Below are positions 36,140 through 48,943 of a stretch of 64,000 nucleotides of DNA, piece after piece. The notes beneath the pieces are model-generated. The model was given only the letters and a program-made list of their open reading frames with translations, ran no database searches and was not told where the DNA came from. Source of the DNA: Escarpia spicata (lineage: Eukaryota > Annelida > Polychaeta > Sabellida > Siboglinidae); the NCBI GenBank assembly GCA_963995525.1, contig OZ023206.1, positions 45,990,990 to 46,054,989 on the forward strand. Reading direction: 5' to 3'. The position numbers and the translations under genes were made by a program. Positions within the stretch are counted from its first letter, which is position 1; every line of letters begins with the position of its first letter.

Positions 36140-38180
36140 GTGACGTTTCCACATATAGGCCTCTGCCAGTTACCATCACGCCCTTGTAATTGTCGAATTA
36201 TTACCTCACAGCTGGAAACCTTTCAAAACCATTGACGCGTGCCTGTCGACTCTAATTACTCCTGTTCTTGCTGACAGGCCACGCGAATTGGATTATATAT
36301 ATAACATTGTTGTTTTTTGTAATTCCACACCTAAAAGCATCAACAGAATTGCTATTAAAACTGATTTAAATAAATAATGGATTTAGCTTTGGGAACTGCT
36401 ATGCAATTTCACATTTTCTGTCTGTGTCCAGAGAAGACGGAGGTCATTGCAGAATTGTGGTTGAACGTTTGACAGTTGAGGTCGCAGTATTTATACCACT
36501 TAATTATCTTAGAGCAGGTTGGTCTGTTTCACCCGGTTCTATAAGTGAATGATCCCCAATTAAGAACACAATAATTGCAGCGTAGTTCAGTTGCAGGGAT
36601 TACAAACCTGGTAGATCATTGTGGATCCTTTATTTATTGAAGGTGATAACAGGGATAAGGATAAGGGGAGGTCCCGTAATCTGTTGAAACGCGGAGAACA
36701 GATAAGGTCTATTTCAGCCGCCTATGGCTCTGTCAGTTGGCAAAACATTAACGATCACGGCATCGTGTTTTGTATAAAACAATGAAGCGATATGGTGACT
36801 TCCTTGATGTCGGAAACAAACTGCCGTCCCAGCATGCTGTCAGATTATCACGCTAGGGAGTCTAACATTCTGCATATAAAATGGTTGGCAGCTTGTAACA
36901 CAAAATGCCTACGAAAATTCTTCTGAGAACTTTTCTCGACCTTGGCCGCCCATCTAAATAGGGAAAGGTGCGCTAGCTGTTGGAGATTGTTGTCGATGCT
37001 CTTTCTCAGTTATGGCCGGTTCATCTGCTGCTCTCCGACATCACATCGAAAGACGTGGCCGTTGATTTATTACAATGTGATGTAGTTTCAGCACGGAGTT
37101 TGCAAATAAATAATAAAGGACCGAACACTAACACGGAGGATGCGAATTGAAAATAAATGTTATATGATAAATAATTGTACGTTTATACAAAATAATTATA
37201 CACTTTTTATGAATCGATATGTCATAATTTGTTGTACCAAATACCAAGAGAATAAAGTAATAATAATTAACATCCTAACGATTGGTGCATAATTAACAAT
37301 TCACATGTGTGGGTTTATGAATTAAATGTAGCGGCACACGAGGCGCAACAGCGATATAGCAATATCACGAATCGATCAAGGTATACACCCAACGCCTTTG
37401 TCTACGGTGTCGCAAATTATAAGTAATTATATGAGGTTTTATGCAAAGGCGGCCAACCAGCAAAAAGCGACAGTCAGCGATAAGAAGGACTTGCACACCC
37501 ATGCGTATCATAACAACACAGACCGAATGCTGAAAGGGCGAGACATTCCCGTAGTGTTTTGAAGTGTGTCAATAGCGTTGCGAAAGGAGTTGATAGAGTA
37601 TTATGTTTGGCTGTACCGTCTTTTTGTTTATTATGACAAACACTTAAAAGGTTATTTCAGGTTTATTTTGGCACATGATTTATGAATAAAATAAACAATG
37701 TTCCTTGTTTGTTGTTTTATGGAAGGCTGAGCTGCAGTATCTGTAATATGATATTCCTCTATCTAAGGAGTCACAATGTAGAGACTGGAGTCGGCCCTGG
37801 TCGAAAACAGCTAATTAACTAAATCATTAATTCATACATAAATATATTTTGAGTTCTTTCCCTGCAGCTGCACTTAGTCTTGGCCTTTGCAACCTCCTTC
37901 TAATTCGTTATTTTCAGTGTCATGTATTAATTACATATATCTCAGTAAGCCTTTTAAGTCGACATTGATTTTAGTATTTATACAAAATGTGTTTTCTCTT
38001 CATGGTCACGATATGTTATTTGTGTCTACCTGTATTTTTTCAAGACAAACGTTACTCTCATGAAGATGAAATTTGCCATACCTATAATCAATCTAGAATA
38101 TTCGTTCAAAATAGTGCACAAATCAGCTTTGCTAAAACTCTGCTTTACAAATCTCCTGTCTTGGTCTATGTACGCACAAA
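36140..38180. other. AT-rich spacer
   Basis: No gene recognised. A diverged copy of the promoter-like segment of the 2.18-kb repeat lies at about 37495-37625. Confidence 0.4.
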
Positions 38181-38186
38181 AACTTA

Positions 38187-40410
38187 ATGAAAAAATCAGG
38201 TTGTAACCCATCTTTTACATTATCTATTATTCTTCTTCTGGCAGGTGATGTGTCAATTAATCCTGGTCCAAAAACGTTTATTTTTATACGCTGCGCGACT
38301 ACCAATCTTATATCTGTTCGTCACAAATCTGCTGCCCTCTCTGATTTAATAGCATCAAAACATATTGATATTTTAGCAATGCCTGAGACATGGTTGACAC
38401 AAATGTATACTGTCTCCTGTCTTGCTGACATCACTCCTCGTGGCTTTTCTATACACAATCATCCACTCCAGTCAGGTAGTGGTGGTGGTGTCGCATTTCT
38501 GGTTTCTGATTTGTTTAAGGTAGAAATCCTTCATTTACTTGTATACCACAGCTTCGAAGCATTATGTATTCTTATAAAAGGTTTGTTTATGTCTGGTAAT
38601 TTTATTTGCATATATCGTCCTCCTGGAAACACAAGTACATTTTTTTTTTTTTTTTCAAGATTTTCTTGAAACAACGTTACAATTACATTAAGAATTATAT
38701 ATTCTAGGTGATTTAAATATCCATGTTGATTTACCTATCCTTAATACAAGGTTATTCAAGGATGCACTTCAAACGTTTGACCTACAACAGCATGTCACAT
38801 TCCCTGCTCATATCCATGGGCAATGCCTCGACTTGTTTATCACTAGGTCAAACTGCAACAACATCAAGGCGGTATATGTTACTGATGGATTATCAGATCA
38901 TCATACTGTAATTATTGATCTGTGCCTCAAAGTCGAGTCAAGACCAGCACAACAATTTATTACTTTCCGACCGATACATGACATTAATATGGACATTCTT
39001 CGTGAGGACCTTGCAAATTCAGATCTCTTAATTCAGTCAAAAACTACTATGTGAGAGCTAGTAAACCAGTACTACGTCGCACTAATGTAATCTTTTTGAT
39101 AAACATGCCCCCAAACAAACAAAAAAATAAAAGTTCATCCACCGTCACCATGGATGTCGCTAGACATTGTATAAGCAAACGTCGCCGTCGATATCTTGAA
39201 AGAATTTGTACCCGTTCACCCCTTGATCGATCCCGCTATACTAAGCAGCTACATATGTGCAACCGCATGATGTCAAAAATACAATCAGACTATTATAAGA
39301 ATTTAATATCAAAAAGTTATGAAAACCCTCACCAAATGTGGAAATCCATCAATAATATCCCTTATAGGGAGAAACCAAAAGTATTGCCTGATACCTCTTC
39401 ATTGGATACATTATGCAGCATGTTTTCAGAATACTTCACGGATAAGATTGCTTAAATTCGATAACGTTTTGTTATTAATGACGTTGATTACAAGTTTACC
39501 GATTGTTGATAATACATTGCAATGTTTTATACCTGCAACTACAAGTGAAGTTTGCACTATCATACAAAGGTGTCCGAACAAATCGTGTGGTCTTGACCCT
39601 TTTCCCACATTTCTATTAAAAAATTGCATTGATCAACTGGTTTATCCTGTTACATATATTATAAATATGTCAATGCAGGATGGTGTTGTTCCAGACGAAT
39701 TCAAGCAAACTCTTGTTATTCCTCTTATTAAGCACCACAGTCTGTGCAAAATGACCTTAAAAATTACCGTCCTATCGCAAATCTTATATTCTGTCGAAAG
39801 TATTGGAGAAGGTTGTTGCAACACATTTATTCACAACATTTATCAAATGATCTACAATCTGCATATAAGCGATTTCATTCAACTGAGATGGCTCTTCTTA
39901 AAATACACAATAACAGTGGTATTTTTCAGACCGAAACCAAAGCATTAACATATCTGGTTCACTGTCATGCCAGAACACCTTCCATTTGGTGACCCACAAG
40001 GTTCTGTCCTTGGCCCTGTTCTGTTTACCTTATACACTACATCCCTTAGTTGAGTCATAACTAGTCATAATATAAATCGTCACTTGTTTGCTGACGACAC
40101 ACAGGTGTATATATCACTTTCACCAACTGATACACATACATCTCCATCAACTTTAAATGACTGTCTCACTGACATTTTGCTGTGGATGGAAGCAAGTAAA
40201 TTTAAGCTAAATTAAGATAAAACTGTTCTAATTATCATTAGCACTAAACAACAACGAAATAAGGTTTTTAACTACTTTCCAGTTAAATTGCTTGGTAATG
40301 ATACATCACCATCATATACTGTTCGCAATCTAGGTGTTATCTTTGACAGTCATTTCAGCTTTAAGCAGAACATTTCTAAAATATGTAAATCCTGTTTCTA
40401 CCATAATACG
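38187..40410 (+). mobile_element. Non-LTR retrotransposon, decayed (jockey/CR1/L2 group)
   Basis: Starts with LLLAGDVSINPGP (38236-38271), a 2A-like motif common at the start of ORF2 in such elements, followed by an endonuclease (ILAMPETWL; GSGGGVAFLV). Frames then break repeatedly: a T-run at 38640-38656, RT pieces with VPDEFKQTLVIPL and SAYKRFHSTEMALL, the catalytic box FADDTQVYISLS near 40085-40120, and VRNLGVIFDSHFSF near 40320. It ends soon after, so the C-terminal part of ORF2 and the 3-prime end are missing or unrecognised. The copy is not functional. Confidence 0.8.
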
Positions 40411-40419
40411 TATTAAAAT

Positions 40420-40935
40420 TCCACACCCCAAATTCAATTATTATTTGTATTACCATTGTCATCGATAGAAACGAATTTAGCTTTAGGAATCAAAGTGCAA
40501 TTGATAAAGAGTTAAACCTTTTGCGGACTGTGTTATTTTCTTAGTGCGATCATAGTGTCTAGCGGAGGTAGATATTTGATGATATGTTTATTCAGTTCAC
40601 ATGACTCAATGAATTAACGCCCTTCAATTAATATAATCCCACCTTGGTGAAATGACAGGCATGGCGCAGCTAAAATACCATAAAGTGTTAAGAAAGAATT
40701 GTGAACACATGCGGTGCTATTGAATGGCAGATCAATGGGTGATCAAATAATCTGGAGAAACGCGACAAGTTCTACACTAGCCACGTGTGGCCCGTTATTT
40801 TAGCAGAACGTTAAAGACCGGTGGAGGCTAAGACAGCTAAAAGTCTGCATGACACTTAATAACTGTAATAATATCATAATATGTTTGAATCAAAATAGCA
40901 ACGTCAAAATGGAAAAGTGAAGACAAGTATCTGTT
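40420..40935. other. Spacer
   Basis: Ordinary AT-rich sequence. Weak similarity of 40425-40510 to 36325-36430 (AATTCCACACC and TTTAGCTTTRGGAA) was noticed but is too patchy to call. Confidence 0.3.
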
Positions 40936-40937
40936 CG

Positions 40938-41776
40938 AGTATGACCCTGAATTCAGGGAGAAAGAGGAAAGTGAAATCAAGTGAATATAAGTGTCTAGTC
41001 CACGTGAAGACAAGTGTCAAGTCCAAGTGAAGACAAGGGTCTCGTCCAAGTGAAGACAAGGGTCTAGTCCAAGTGAAGACACGTGTCTAGTCCAAGTGAA
41101 GACAAGTGTCTAGTCCAAGTGAAGACAAGTGTCTAGTCCAAGTGAAGACAATGGACTAGTCCAAGTGAAGACAAGGGTCTATTCCAAGTGAAGACAAGTG
41201 TCTAGTCCAAGTGAAGACAAGTGTCTAGTCCGAGTTAAGACAAGTGTCTAGACCAAGTGAAGACAAGTGTCTAGTCCGAGTTAAGACAAGTGTCTAGTCC
41301 AAGCAAGTGAAGACAAGTGTCTAGTCCAAGTGAAGACAATGGACTAGTCCAAGTGAAGAAAATGGACTAGTCCAAGAGAAGACAAGGGTCTAGTCCAAGT
41401 GAAGACAAGTGTCTAGTCCAAGTGAAGACAAGTGTCTAGTCCGAGTTAAGAAAAGTGTCTAGTCCAAGTGAAGACAAGTGTCTAGTCCAAGTGAAGACAG
41501 GAGTCTAGTCCAAGTGAAGACAATGGGCTAGTCCAAGTGAAGACAAGGGTATAGTCCAAGTGAAGACAAGTGTCTAGTCCAAGTGAAGACAAGTGTCTAG
41601 TCCGAGTTAAGACAAGTGTCTAGTCCAAGTGAAGACAAGGGTCTAGTCAAAGTGAAGACAAGTGTCTAGTCCATGTGAAGACAAATGTATAATCCAAGTG
41701 AAGACAAGGGTCTAGTCCAAGTGAAGACAACTATCTAGTCCGGTATGTCCCGGAATTCAGAGAGAAAGAGGAAAAC
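40938..41776. repeat. 23-bp minisatellite array with duplicated flanks
   Basis: About 32 units of AAGTGAAGACAAGTGTCTAGTCC with substitutions (GTGTCTAG, GGGTCTAG, ATGGACTAG variants) between 40985 and 41740. Both ends carry the same flank: GTATGACCCTGAATTCAGG (about 40939) and GGTATGTCCCGGAATTCAGA (about 41741), each followed by GAGAAAGAGGAAA. The units are contiguous with no unique spacers. Confidence 0.95.
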
Positions 41777-41779
41777 AAC

Positions 41780-42340
41780 AACAACAACAAATCCAACAAC
41801 AACGGAACTTGGATGTTGAACCAGACATACGATTTTAGTACATGGAACTTATTCACCAGCTACTTAGGTTTCTATTGTTCAAACTGCTATGATACACAAA
41901 TGGTACTAAGAACGGAAAATTCTAAATAACTCTAGTTGATATATATATATATATATTCTGAATAGTAAGTTATACCATCTTATTTAATGAGTCTTACTAA
42001 TAAGCGTCAGTAAACTAAACTACGAGAAATGAGAAATGCACTGTCTATGTGTAATGTGTTTTTGTTTGTGCAATGCATTGTTTATGTGTAGTTTGTTTTG
42101 CTTGTATCGCGCCTATATATGGCTGCACCAAGAACACGCTCGTGGATATCTTACATTTTCATATGTTTTAACTGGGGTACAACAGTGCAATTTTAGAGTT
42201 GCTTTTATTAATGTCTCTGGGCGAAGGTGAACTGCGCTTACTTAATGACATGTTAACATTTTAATAATGTATCTATATTGTGTACCTGTATAGTGAACTG
42301 CGCCTATGTCATAACATTGCAGCTGGTTGACCAGGCGTGA
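41780..42340. other. Spacer with short (TA)n
   Basis: A (TA)n tract lies at about 41938-41957; nothing coding was recognised. Confidence 0.4.
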
Positions 42341-42399
42341 CGGCCACAAGAACATTGCAATGGCACATCATGATCACGTACAATAGAATGGATCTACCG

Positions 42400-45300
42400 C
42401 GAATTGGACGTTCTATTGTTACTGGATGCTACCTTTCAATAGATGATTGTGTGGCACCATTTGGACCACTAGAACGCTTGAACAATCGGCGGACTCGCAG
42501 AGGGTGTAGGGCAGGGAGGTCAACACAAAAACCCATTCCTGTACTGATTACTCCTCGCTCCCCGTCATCGGTTATCGTGAGACGTGAAACCTACACATCG
42601 AATTTGATTCGAGTTGACAGTGTATGTGACATGCTATGTGTACGCCCAGTGTCATCGGCTTGTTGAATGCCAGATCGGTGTGTGGCGGGAGGCAAAGGGG
42701 AAAGCGACCATCATATGTGACCTCATTGAGGGCAATGACCTAGACATACTCGCCATCACAAAGACGTGGCCGAGTGCTGATAACTCCGCCTCTACTGGTT
42801 GCATCACACCAGCTGCCTACCGACTTCGAACATACGGCACTGGTGGTGGTGTTGCAGTCGTCTACAAGTCTGGCTTCCCAATGCGACAACTCGAGATGCC
42901 GAAATCAAAGACATTCGAATCGATGTGTCTATATCTCAGCAATGGCACTCAATCTGTTCGTATTCTTGTCGTCTCCGCCAAACACTAAGAATGGCTTTAC
43001 AACTGCGGAATTTCTCCTAGAGTTTGATGATTTGTTGGACACCATGTCGACGTATACGTCAAACATACTGATCACAGGTGATTTTAACTTTCACATGGAC
43101 ATCAGACAATGACACTAAGCTCTTTGAAAACATCCTAAATACGGCAGATCATATACAGCACGTGGAAGTACCGACGCATTTTGCGGGACATACCATTGAA
43201 CTGCTTATAACGCGTTCATCTGATACGTTTCTGAACAATATAAGAACATACATTCCACACATGTCAGACTACTCGGCAATTCATTGTACACTGAAACTCG
43301 TGACACCACCAAACATCCGGGTAACGACGACGCGTCGGAATTATCGACAGATCAATACCACTGCGAAATGTAACGAAATCCGATCGCTGCTACTGTCAAA
43401 TCATCTGTCTGATGTCATGAACTACGTTGTTGACATGTATAATGAAACCGTTGCGGCTATCATTGACAAGCAAGCACCGTTAAAGATCAGCACAGTGCCT
43501 GTACGACCACACACGTCGTGGTATAATGATGACATGCGATCACAAAAGTTTGTTAGTCGACAGCGGGATAAAACATGGAGAAAATCTGGACTGGAGTCTG
43601 ACAGGCTTGCGTTCTACCTCCAGCGCAACTCGTCACTTTGTCTGTGCACCATGCAAAACTTGAATAAAACACGAATCAAATTGCTGACGCATCTGGTGAC
43701 CAAAAGCAGCTGTTCAAGATTGTTGCCAAGCTCCTACACACTGATAATGACACACCACTACCGCCATGGGACTCGTCTGACACACTGGCAATGCGGTTCT
43801 CGGATTATTTCTCAAAAAATATCTCGAAAATTCGGTCTGAACTGAATCAGTGTAAATGCCTCTGCTGAGAATGCACCGCAGACGTGTCTGCTGACTGCAT
43901 TTAACCCTGCCACTGAGGCTGAAATTGGAATGCTGTTGGAGTAATCGCCAGTGGAATCTTGTGAACTTAATCCCATTCCGACATGGCTTCTTAGAAACTG
44001 TGCGCATGATGTTGTACATGTGTAACTATTGTTAACCTCTCTCTGAGAACGGGGTAATGCCTTGTCACTAGAAGGAAGTGCACATAAGGCCAGTAATCAA
44101 CAAACCGAGTCTAGGCAAAACCCTCTTGAATAAAATGTGTAAAATCTACCATATCTATCGAAGACAATAGAACGTTTCGTTGCCTCGAGATTGTCAGCTC
44201 ACATGTCAGAGCACAATCTCTGTGAGCCCTATCAGTCAGCGTACAAGCCGAATCACAGCGTTGAGACAGCCAGTGTCTGTGTGCAGAATCAAATCCTGCA
44301 CGCAATGGACAATCAGAATGATGTCATCATGGTTCTCCTTGATCTATCGGCTGCGTTTGACACCGTCGACCATGAAGTGATGTTGCATAGACTCTCACAT
44401 GATATCGGAGTGGTCCAATTTGCACTGAACTGGTTTAGGTCATACCTAAGAGACAGACTCCAGTCTGTCCACATTCATGGTGCTACATCGCCTGCTCGTC
44501 CTCTGGCATACGGGGTACCACTAGGCTCCGTGCTGGGTCCCATCCTTCTCCATCTATATAGCACCAGTGGCTAAGTTTATACGCAAGTACAATTTGATGT
44601 GTCATTTCTATGCGGATGATACTCAAATCTACATTCCAATGAAACCCCACCAACAGGACATTGCTGCGGCTGCCGTGCGTATTGAAAAATGTGTATCGAA
44701 GATCAGGACGTGTATGATCTCAAACTTGTTAAAGCTGAATGACTCAAAGACAAAAGTCGTAGTGTTCGGCTGTGCGCAACAGCTAAACAAATTGAGCTGC
44801 ACACACTACACATTGGTGACTGTTTGGTCACCGTAACTCAGAATGTACGAAATCTTGGTGTACATTTCGATGCCGAGATAAAGATGGAGACGCACGTGAC
44901 TGCTGTATGTAAGTCTGCAATTTTCCATATCCGCATAATTGCAAGAATAAGACGTTATCTAACACCTGCAGCGACATAACAAATCATACATGCGTTTGTG
45001 ACTAGCAGGCTTGACGTTGGCAATGCATTACTCCACCGACTGCCTGTGAAACAACTAGAACTGCCGCAGAAAGTATAGAACTAGGCGGCCCGCCTTGTCG
45101 ACGGCGTCAAAGCGTTCTGTCATGTCACACCTCTATTGACGAAGCTGCACTGGCTGCCGAGAGCATTCAAAGTAGAATATAAGATACTTCTACTCACGCA
45201 TCGAGCACTGACTGGCTGTGCACCAAACGTGTGAACCGACGCCAGCCAACTCGATTGCTGCGCTCCAGTGAACACAATCATTTATGTGTACCACGTGAAG

Positions 45301-45400
45301 CGCGTCGCTGGGGTGACCGCTCATCTTGCGTGGCAGCCTAAACACTATGGAACTTGCTACTGCAAAAGTTACCACAATGACAAACACTGATTTTAAATAA
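42400..45400 (+). mobile_element. Non-LTR retrotransposon, decayed (L2/CR1-like)
   Basis: Plus-strand pieces in order: endonuclease (ICDLIEGNDLDILAITKTW; GTGGGVAVVYKSGF; ILITGDFNFHMD; HMSDYSAIHCTL), RT palm (LLDLSAAFDTVDHEVMLHRL at about 44335-44395; YGVPLGSVLGPIL, where the usual Gln is Leu), the catalytic box FYADDTQIYIPM near 44610, then VRNLGVHFDAEI and LTKLHWLPRAFKVEYKILLL towards the end (about 45135-45195). Several frame changes and stops break it. The last third with HWLP is typical of L2/CR1-related elements. It ends less than 400 bp upstream of the CLCA gene B promoter. Confidence 0.8.
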
Positions 45401-45660
45401 AAAAATAAGACCTACCTGGTTTCCCGAACATTTTGTACGGCGCCGTGAGCAACCATTGTTAAGTGTGCAACAATTAGAAAGGCACAGCTGCTCACACACA
45501 CACGTATGTCTGTGTTGTGGATGAGGAAGTTCGGTATAATTTCCTGGTCCGTACCGCACCCCACAGTGTTATCTATTAATGTGAGACATTAATCGGTGCA
45601 GATCTCAGTTCCAAGAGAGAACGTCATTCGTCCACACCAACAAGGAAGTTTTACTGATTC

Positions 45661-45695
45661 TATAAATACGTATATTACCAAGCGTGTGTTCAGTA
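45661..45695 (+). promoter_or_regulatory. Core promoter of CLCA gene B
   Basis: TATAAATA at 45661-45668 and an initiator-like TTCAGTA at 45689-45695, 31 bases apart and about 80 bases upstream of the start codon at 45773. The spacing fits a TATA promoter. Confidence 0.55.
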
Positions 45696-45772
45696 GAGAA
45701 TCTTACCGCGAACGTATGCAGTTCTATATTTGATCAGTCGAATCTTCTACTGGGATCCACTGTGGCCGTACC

Positions 45773-45955
45773 ATGGCTACTGTCGCCGTCATTGTCGCCG
45801 TCTGTCTGGCTGTCTTTCTTGCTGTTGACACGTCACTGGCCTACACCGAACGAAATGAAATCAAGCTGGTCAATAACGGATATGAGGATATACTTGTCGC
45901 CATCGGAGAGTCTGTTCCCGTGTCAGATAGCGATACAATGATACAGCGAATCAAG
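45773..45955 (+). CDS. CLCA gene B exon 1 (signal peptide)
   Basis: Sixty-one codons from ATG 45773 to the donor AAG|GTACGT, phase 0. The signal peptide MATVAVIVAVCLAVFLAVDT probably ends at SLA|Y. The mature protein starts IKLVNNGYEDILVAIGESVP, which fits the first strand and helix of the CLCA N-terminal domain (family members read ...NGGYDGIVIAINP...). CLCA proteins enter the secretory pathway and, in studied members, self-cleave and modulate TMEM16A-type calcium-activated chloride channels. The ATG was chosen because it follows the TATA box by about 110 bases and starts the signal peptide. Confidence 0.88.
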
Positions 45956-47200
45956 GTACGTACAAAATAAAGTGTCTATTTGATTAGTATTTGAGTTGCA
46001 GGTAAGTATGGACAATAGTTGAGTATGTACAAAAAACTATTGCAGATATGAATAAGTATGCACTGCACAATTACCCAACTCTAGGTAGAAAGCAAAATCT
46101 TTACCAAGATTATCATGACGGTTCCAACAGTATCCCTCTCTGTTTGGAACTAACCTTATTCAATGAAGGAAGAGGAACAATTACTTACACATTCTTTCTG
46201 AAGAAAAGTACTGAGCACCTAAAATAATGGAAGTGAACAATCTGCCTTATCTGCGTTGATTTTGCTAAACCATTGACACAATTGCAAAGAGATGGCCCAG
46301 GGACTAACTGTTACGCTATGGATCTGCTTAAAGCTGATGAAATTAAGTAAGATCTATGGTGACCGAAAATTACAATTGTTGTGGTATTACGAATCTAACA
46401 AGGCGACAGTGTGATACAACAATGTTTGTGAAGCAGCACGATGAGATGTTGGTGTGTTAAGGACACAGACATGCCAGCACTCCCTTCATGCACCGCTGCA
46501 TCGTTTAACTCCATCTTTGCGTTTTATCGTTTCATCGCGTCATCGCTCCATTGCGTTGCCAATATTCAGCACACCACAGCGACGGTCATTCTCTTCCATA
46601 ACACAGACTTTGTACAATAACGTTTGAAGCAGTAACGAAAGTTGCACTAACACGTGCACGGAATAATCCGTCGCCCAACAAGTATGCATTATAGTAATTT
46701 AATATTCACTATTTCTTTGTGTGAACAGTCACACAAAATGGGAGCCAATTGACCTTGTATCAAGTTCGCGGGTGCATGCCATTGGAATACCAGTATTTAT
46801 AAACATAATGGGTTAAGTCTATTGCACAAATTGCATTTTAATAACGCCGTGAATTATAGAAAAAAAAATCATATAACCTTTGCATCACATGTATCTGGGC
46901 ATGCTGTAATTAATAACCGTTACGTTAATCTACACGAAACATAATTTAATTTGGGTCAATCTACGTGTCTAGTTTTGATAATATTACTCAACAGTAAGAA
47001 CTTGAATGCGGGGAATTTCGAGGGGAAATATAGTGTTGTTCCGGTACTATATATTCTGCCTCATCGATGTCATAAAATTGTAATGCATCGTAGCATTAAT
47101 GATAACATATCAGTGCGTAACCATGTTGAAAGTTGTTGAAAGTAACGAAACCTCTTAATGCAGGCATTGCTACATATTAGTTTATGACCGCCCAATAAAA
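45956..47200. other. CLCA gene B intron 1, first part
   Basis: No feature recognised; AT-rich sequence ahead of the 18-bp array. Confidence 0.5.
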
Positions 47201-47204
47201 CAGC

Positions 47205-48640
47205 GTCGTCCCTCCTACCTCCGTCGTCCATTCTACCTCCATCGCTCATTGTACCTCTTTCGTCCTTACTCCCGTAGTTCCCTCTAAACCCCTGTCCCTC
47301 CTACCTCCGTCGTCCCCTTAAATCCGTCGTTCGACCAATCTCCGTCGTACCTCCTGCCTCCGTCGTCCGTCTTCCCTCCGTCTTCCCCCTACCTGCGTCA
47401 TTCATCCTATCTATTTCTTCCCATATACTCGTTATCCACCTTCCCCCGTCGTCCGTCCGATCTCCGTCGTCCCTCCTGTCTTCTTCGTCTTCCTACCTCC
47501 GTCGTCCCTCCTGCCTCCGTCGTCCCTCCTTCCTTCGTCGTCTCCCTGCCTCCGTCGTCCCTCCTACCTCCGTCGTCCATTCTACCTGCATCGCTCATTG
47601 TACCTCTGTCGTCTTTACTTCCGTAGTTCCCCCTAACTCCCTCGTCCCTACTACCTCCGTCTTCTTCCTAAATCCGTCGTCCGATCAATCTCCGTCTTAC
47701 CTCCTGCCTCTGTCGTCCGGCTTCCCTCCGTCTTCCCTCCTACCGGCGTCATTCATCCTATCTATTTCGTTCCCATACACATGTTATCCCCCTACCTCCG
47801 TCGTCCCTCCGATCTCCGTCGTCCCTCCTACCACCGTCGTCCCTCCTACCTTCTTCATCCCTCCTACCTTCTTCGTCTTCTTACCTCCATCGTCCTTCCT
47901 ACCTCCGTCGTCTCTCCTTCCTTCGTCGTCTCCCTACCTCCATCGTCCCTCCTACCTCCGTAGTCCCTCCTGCCTCCTTCCTCCCTCCTACCTCCGTCGT
48001 CCTTCTACGTCTATCGCCCCTCCTATCTTCGTTGCCTCCCTACCTCCGATGTCCCTCCTACCTCCGTCGTCCCTCCTAACTCCGTCGTCCCTCCTACCTG
48101 GTCTTCCATCCTACCTCCATCGTCCTTCGTAAATCCGTCGCCCCATCAACCTTCATCATCCATACATCCATCTTCCACCCTACCTCCGTCTTCCATCTTA
48201 CCTCCATCGTCCATCCTACCTTCACCGTCCCACGTACTTCCGTCGTCCGTCTTACCTTTATCGTCCATCCTACCTTCATCGTTCCTCCTACCTCCAACAT
48301 CCATCCTACCTCCATGACTCATCCTACCTCCATCGTCCATCCTATATCCATCGTCCATCCTACCTCCATTGTCCCTCCTACCTTTATTGCCCCTCCTACC
48401 TCCATCGTTCCTCCTACCTATGTCGTCCATCCTACCTCCATCGTCCTTCCTATCTCCATCGTCCCTCCTTCCTCCATCGTCCATCCTACCACCTTCGTCC
48501 TTCGTGCCTCCATCGTACTTCCTACCTCCATCGTACATCCTACCTCCATCGTCCATTCTACCTTCATCGTCCCTCCTACCACCATCATCCCTCCTACCTC
48601 CATCGTACATAGTACCTCCGTCGTCTGACCTATCGTCATC
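47205..48640. repeat. 18-bp pyrimidine-rich minisatellite in intron 1
   Basis: Units around CCTACCTCCATCGTCCCT (18 bp) repeat about 75-80 times with substitutions. Because the unit is a multiple of three and lacks stops in several frames, it gives pseudo-proteins such as PTSIVHPTSIV on + and GGRMDDGGRR on minus. A higher-order period of 349 bp is visible: 47222 onwards matches 47571 onwards for about 200 bp. It lies within intron 1 of CLCA gene B, close to exon 2. Confidence 0.92.
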
Positions 48641-48856
48641 GTTCCTCATTTTTCTTGTAGCAACGGATATTTCACTTCAAGCAAAATTTGCAGTATGTCC
48701 AACCAGTGTGGTGGAAACGAAAATAATGTGTAGAATATCGGTAGCCCTACTTAAATATACGTTACGCAACAACACATAGTATCTGCAAATTCATGTTAGC
48801 AGCACGGACTGTGGTATCCTCACGTAATTTGAATTATATATTGTGGGTTTTTTCAG

Positions 48857-48943
48857 TTTATCTTTGAGCGAGCCTCGTCGGACCTGTTTGTAGCGACATA
48901 CAGGCGTGTTTACTTTCGCAGCGTCACCATCCTAGTACCGAAG
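48857..48943 (+). CDS. CLCA gene B exon 2
   Basis: Twenty-nine codons between TTTTTTCAG and AAG|GTAAGG, phase 0 at both ends. It reads FIFERASSDLFVATYRRVYF then RSVTILVPK. This is the CLCA signature after the N-terminal helix (family pattern: ...ASxxLFxATxxRxYFxxVxILIPxTW). It joins exon 1 and exon 3 without a phase change. Confidence 0.9.

Noticed and set aside
36325..40510. Repeat pair 36325-36430 and 40425-40510
   Set aside because: Only short matching phrases in AT-rich DNA; too weak to call a duplication by eye.
40985..41740. CRISPR-like array
   Set aside because: Units of 23 bp follow each other with no unique spacers, and the context is eukaryotic; it is a minisatellite.
47781..48649. 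Pro/Ser-rich and Gly/Asp-rich proteins in the 18-bp array
   Set aside because: Unit length is a multiple of three, so frames stay open on both strands; it lies within a CLCA intron.
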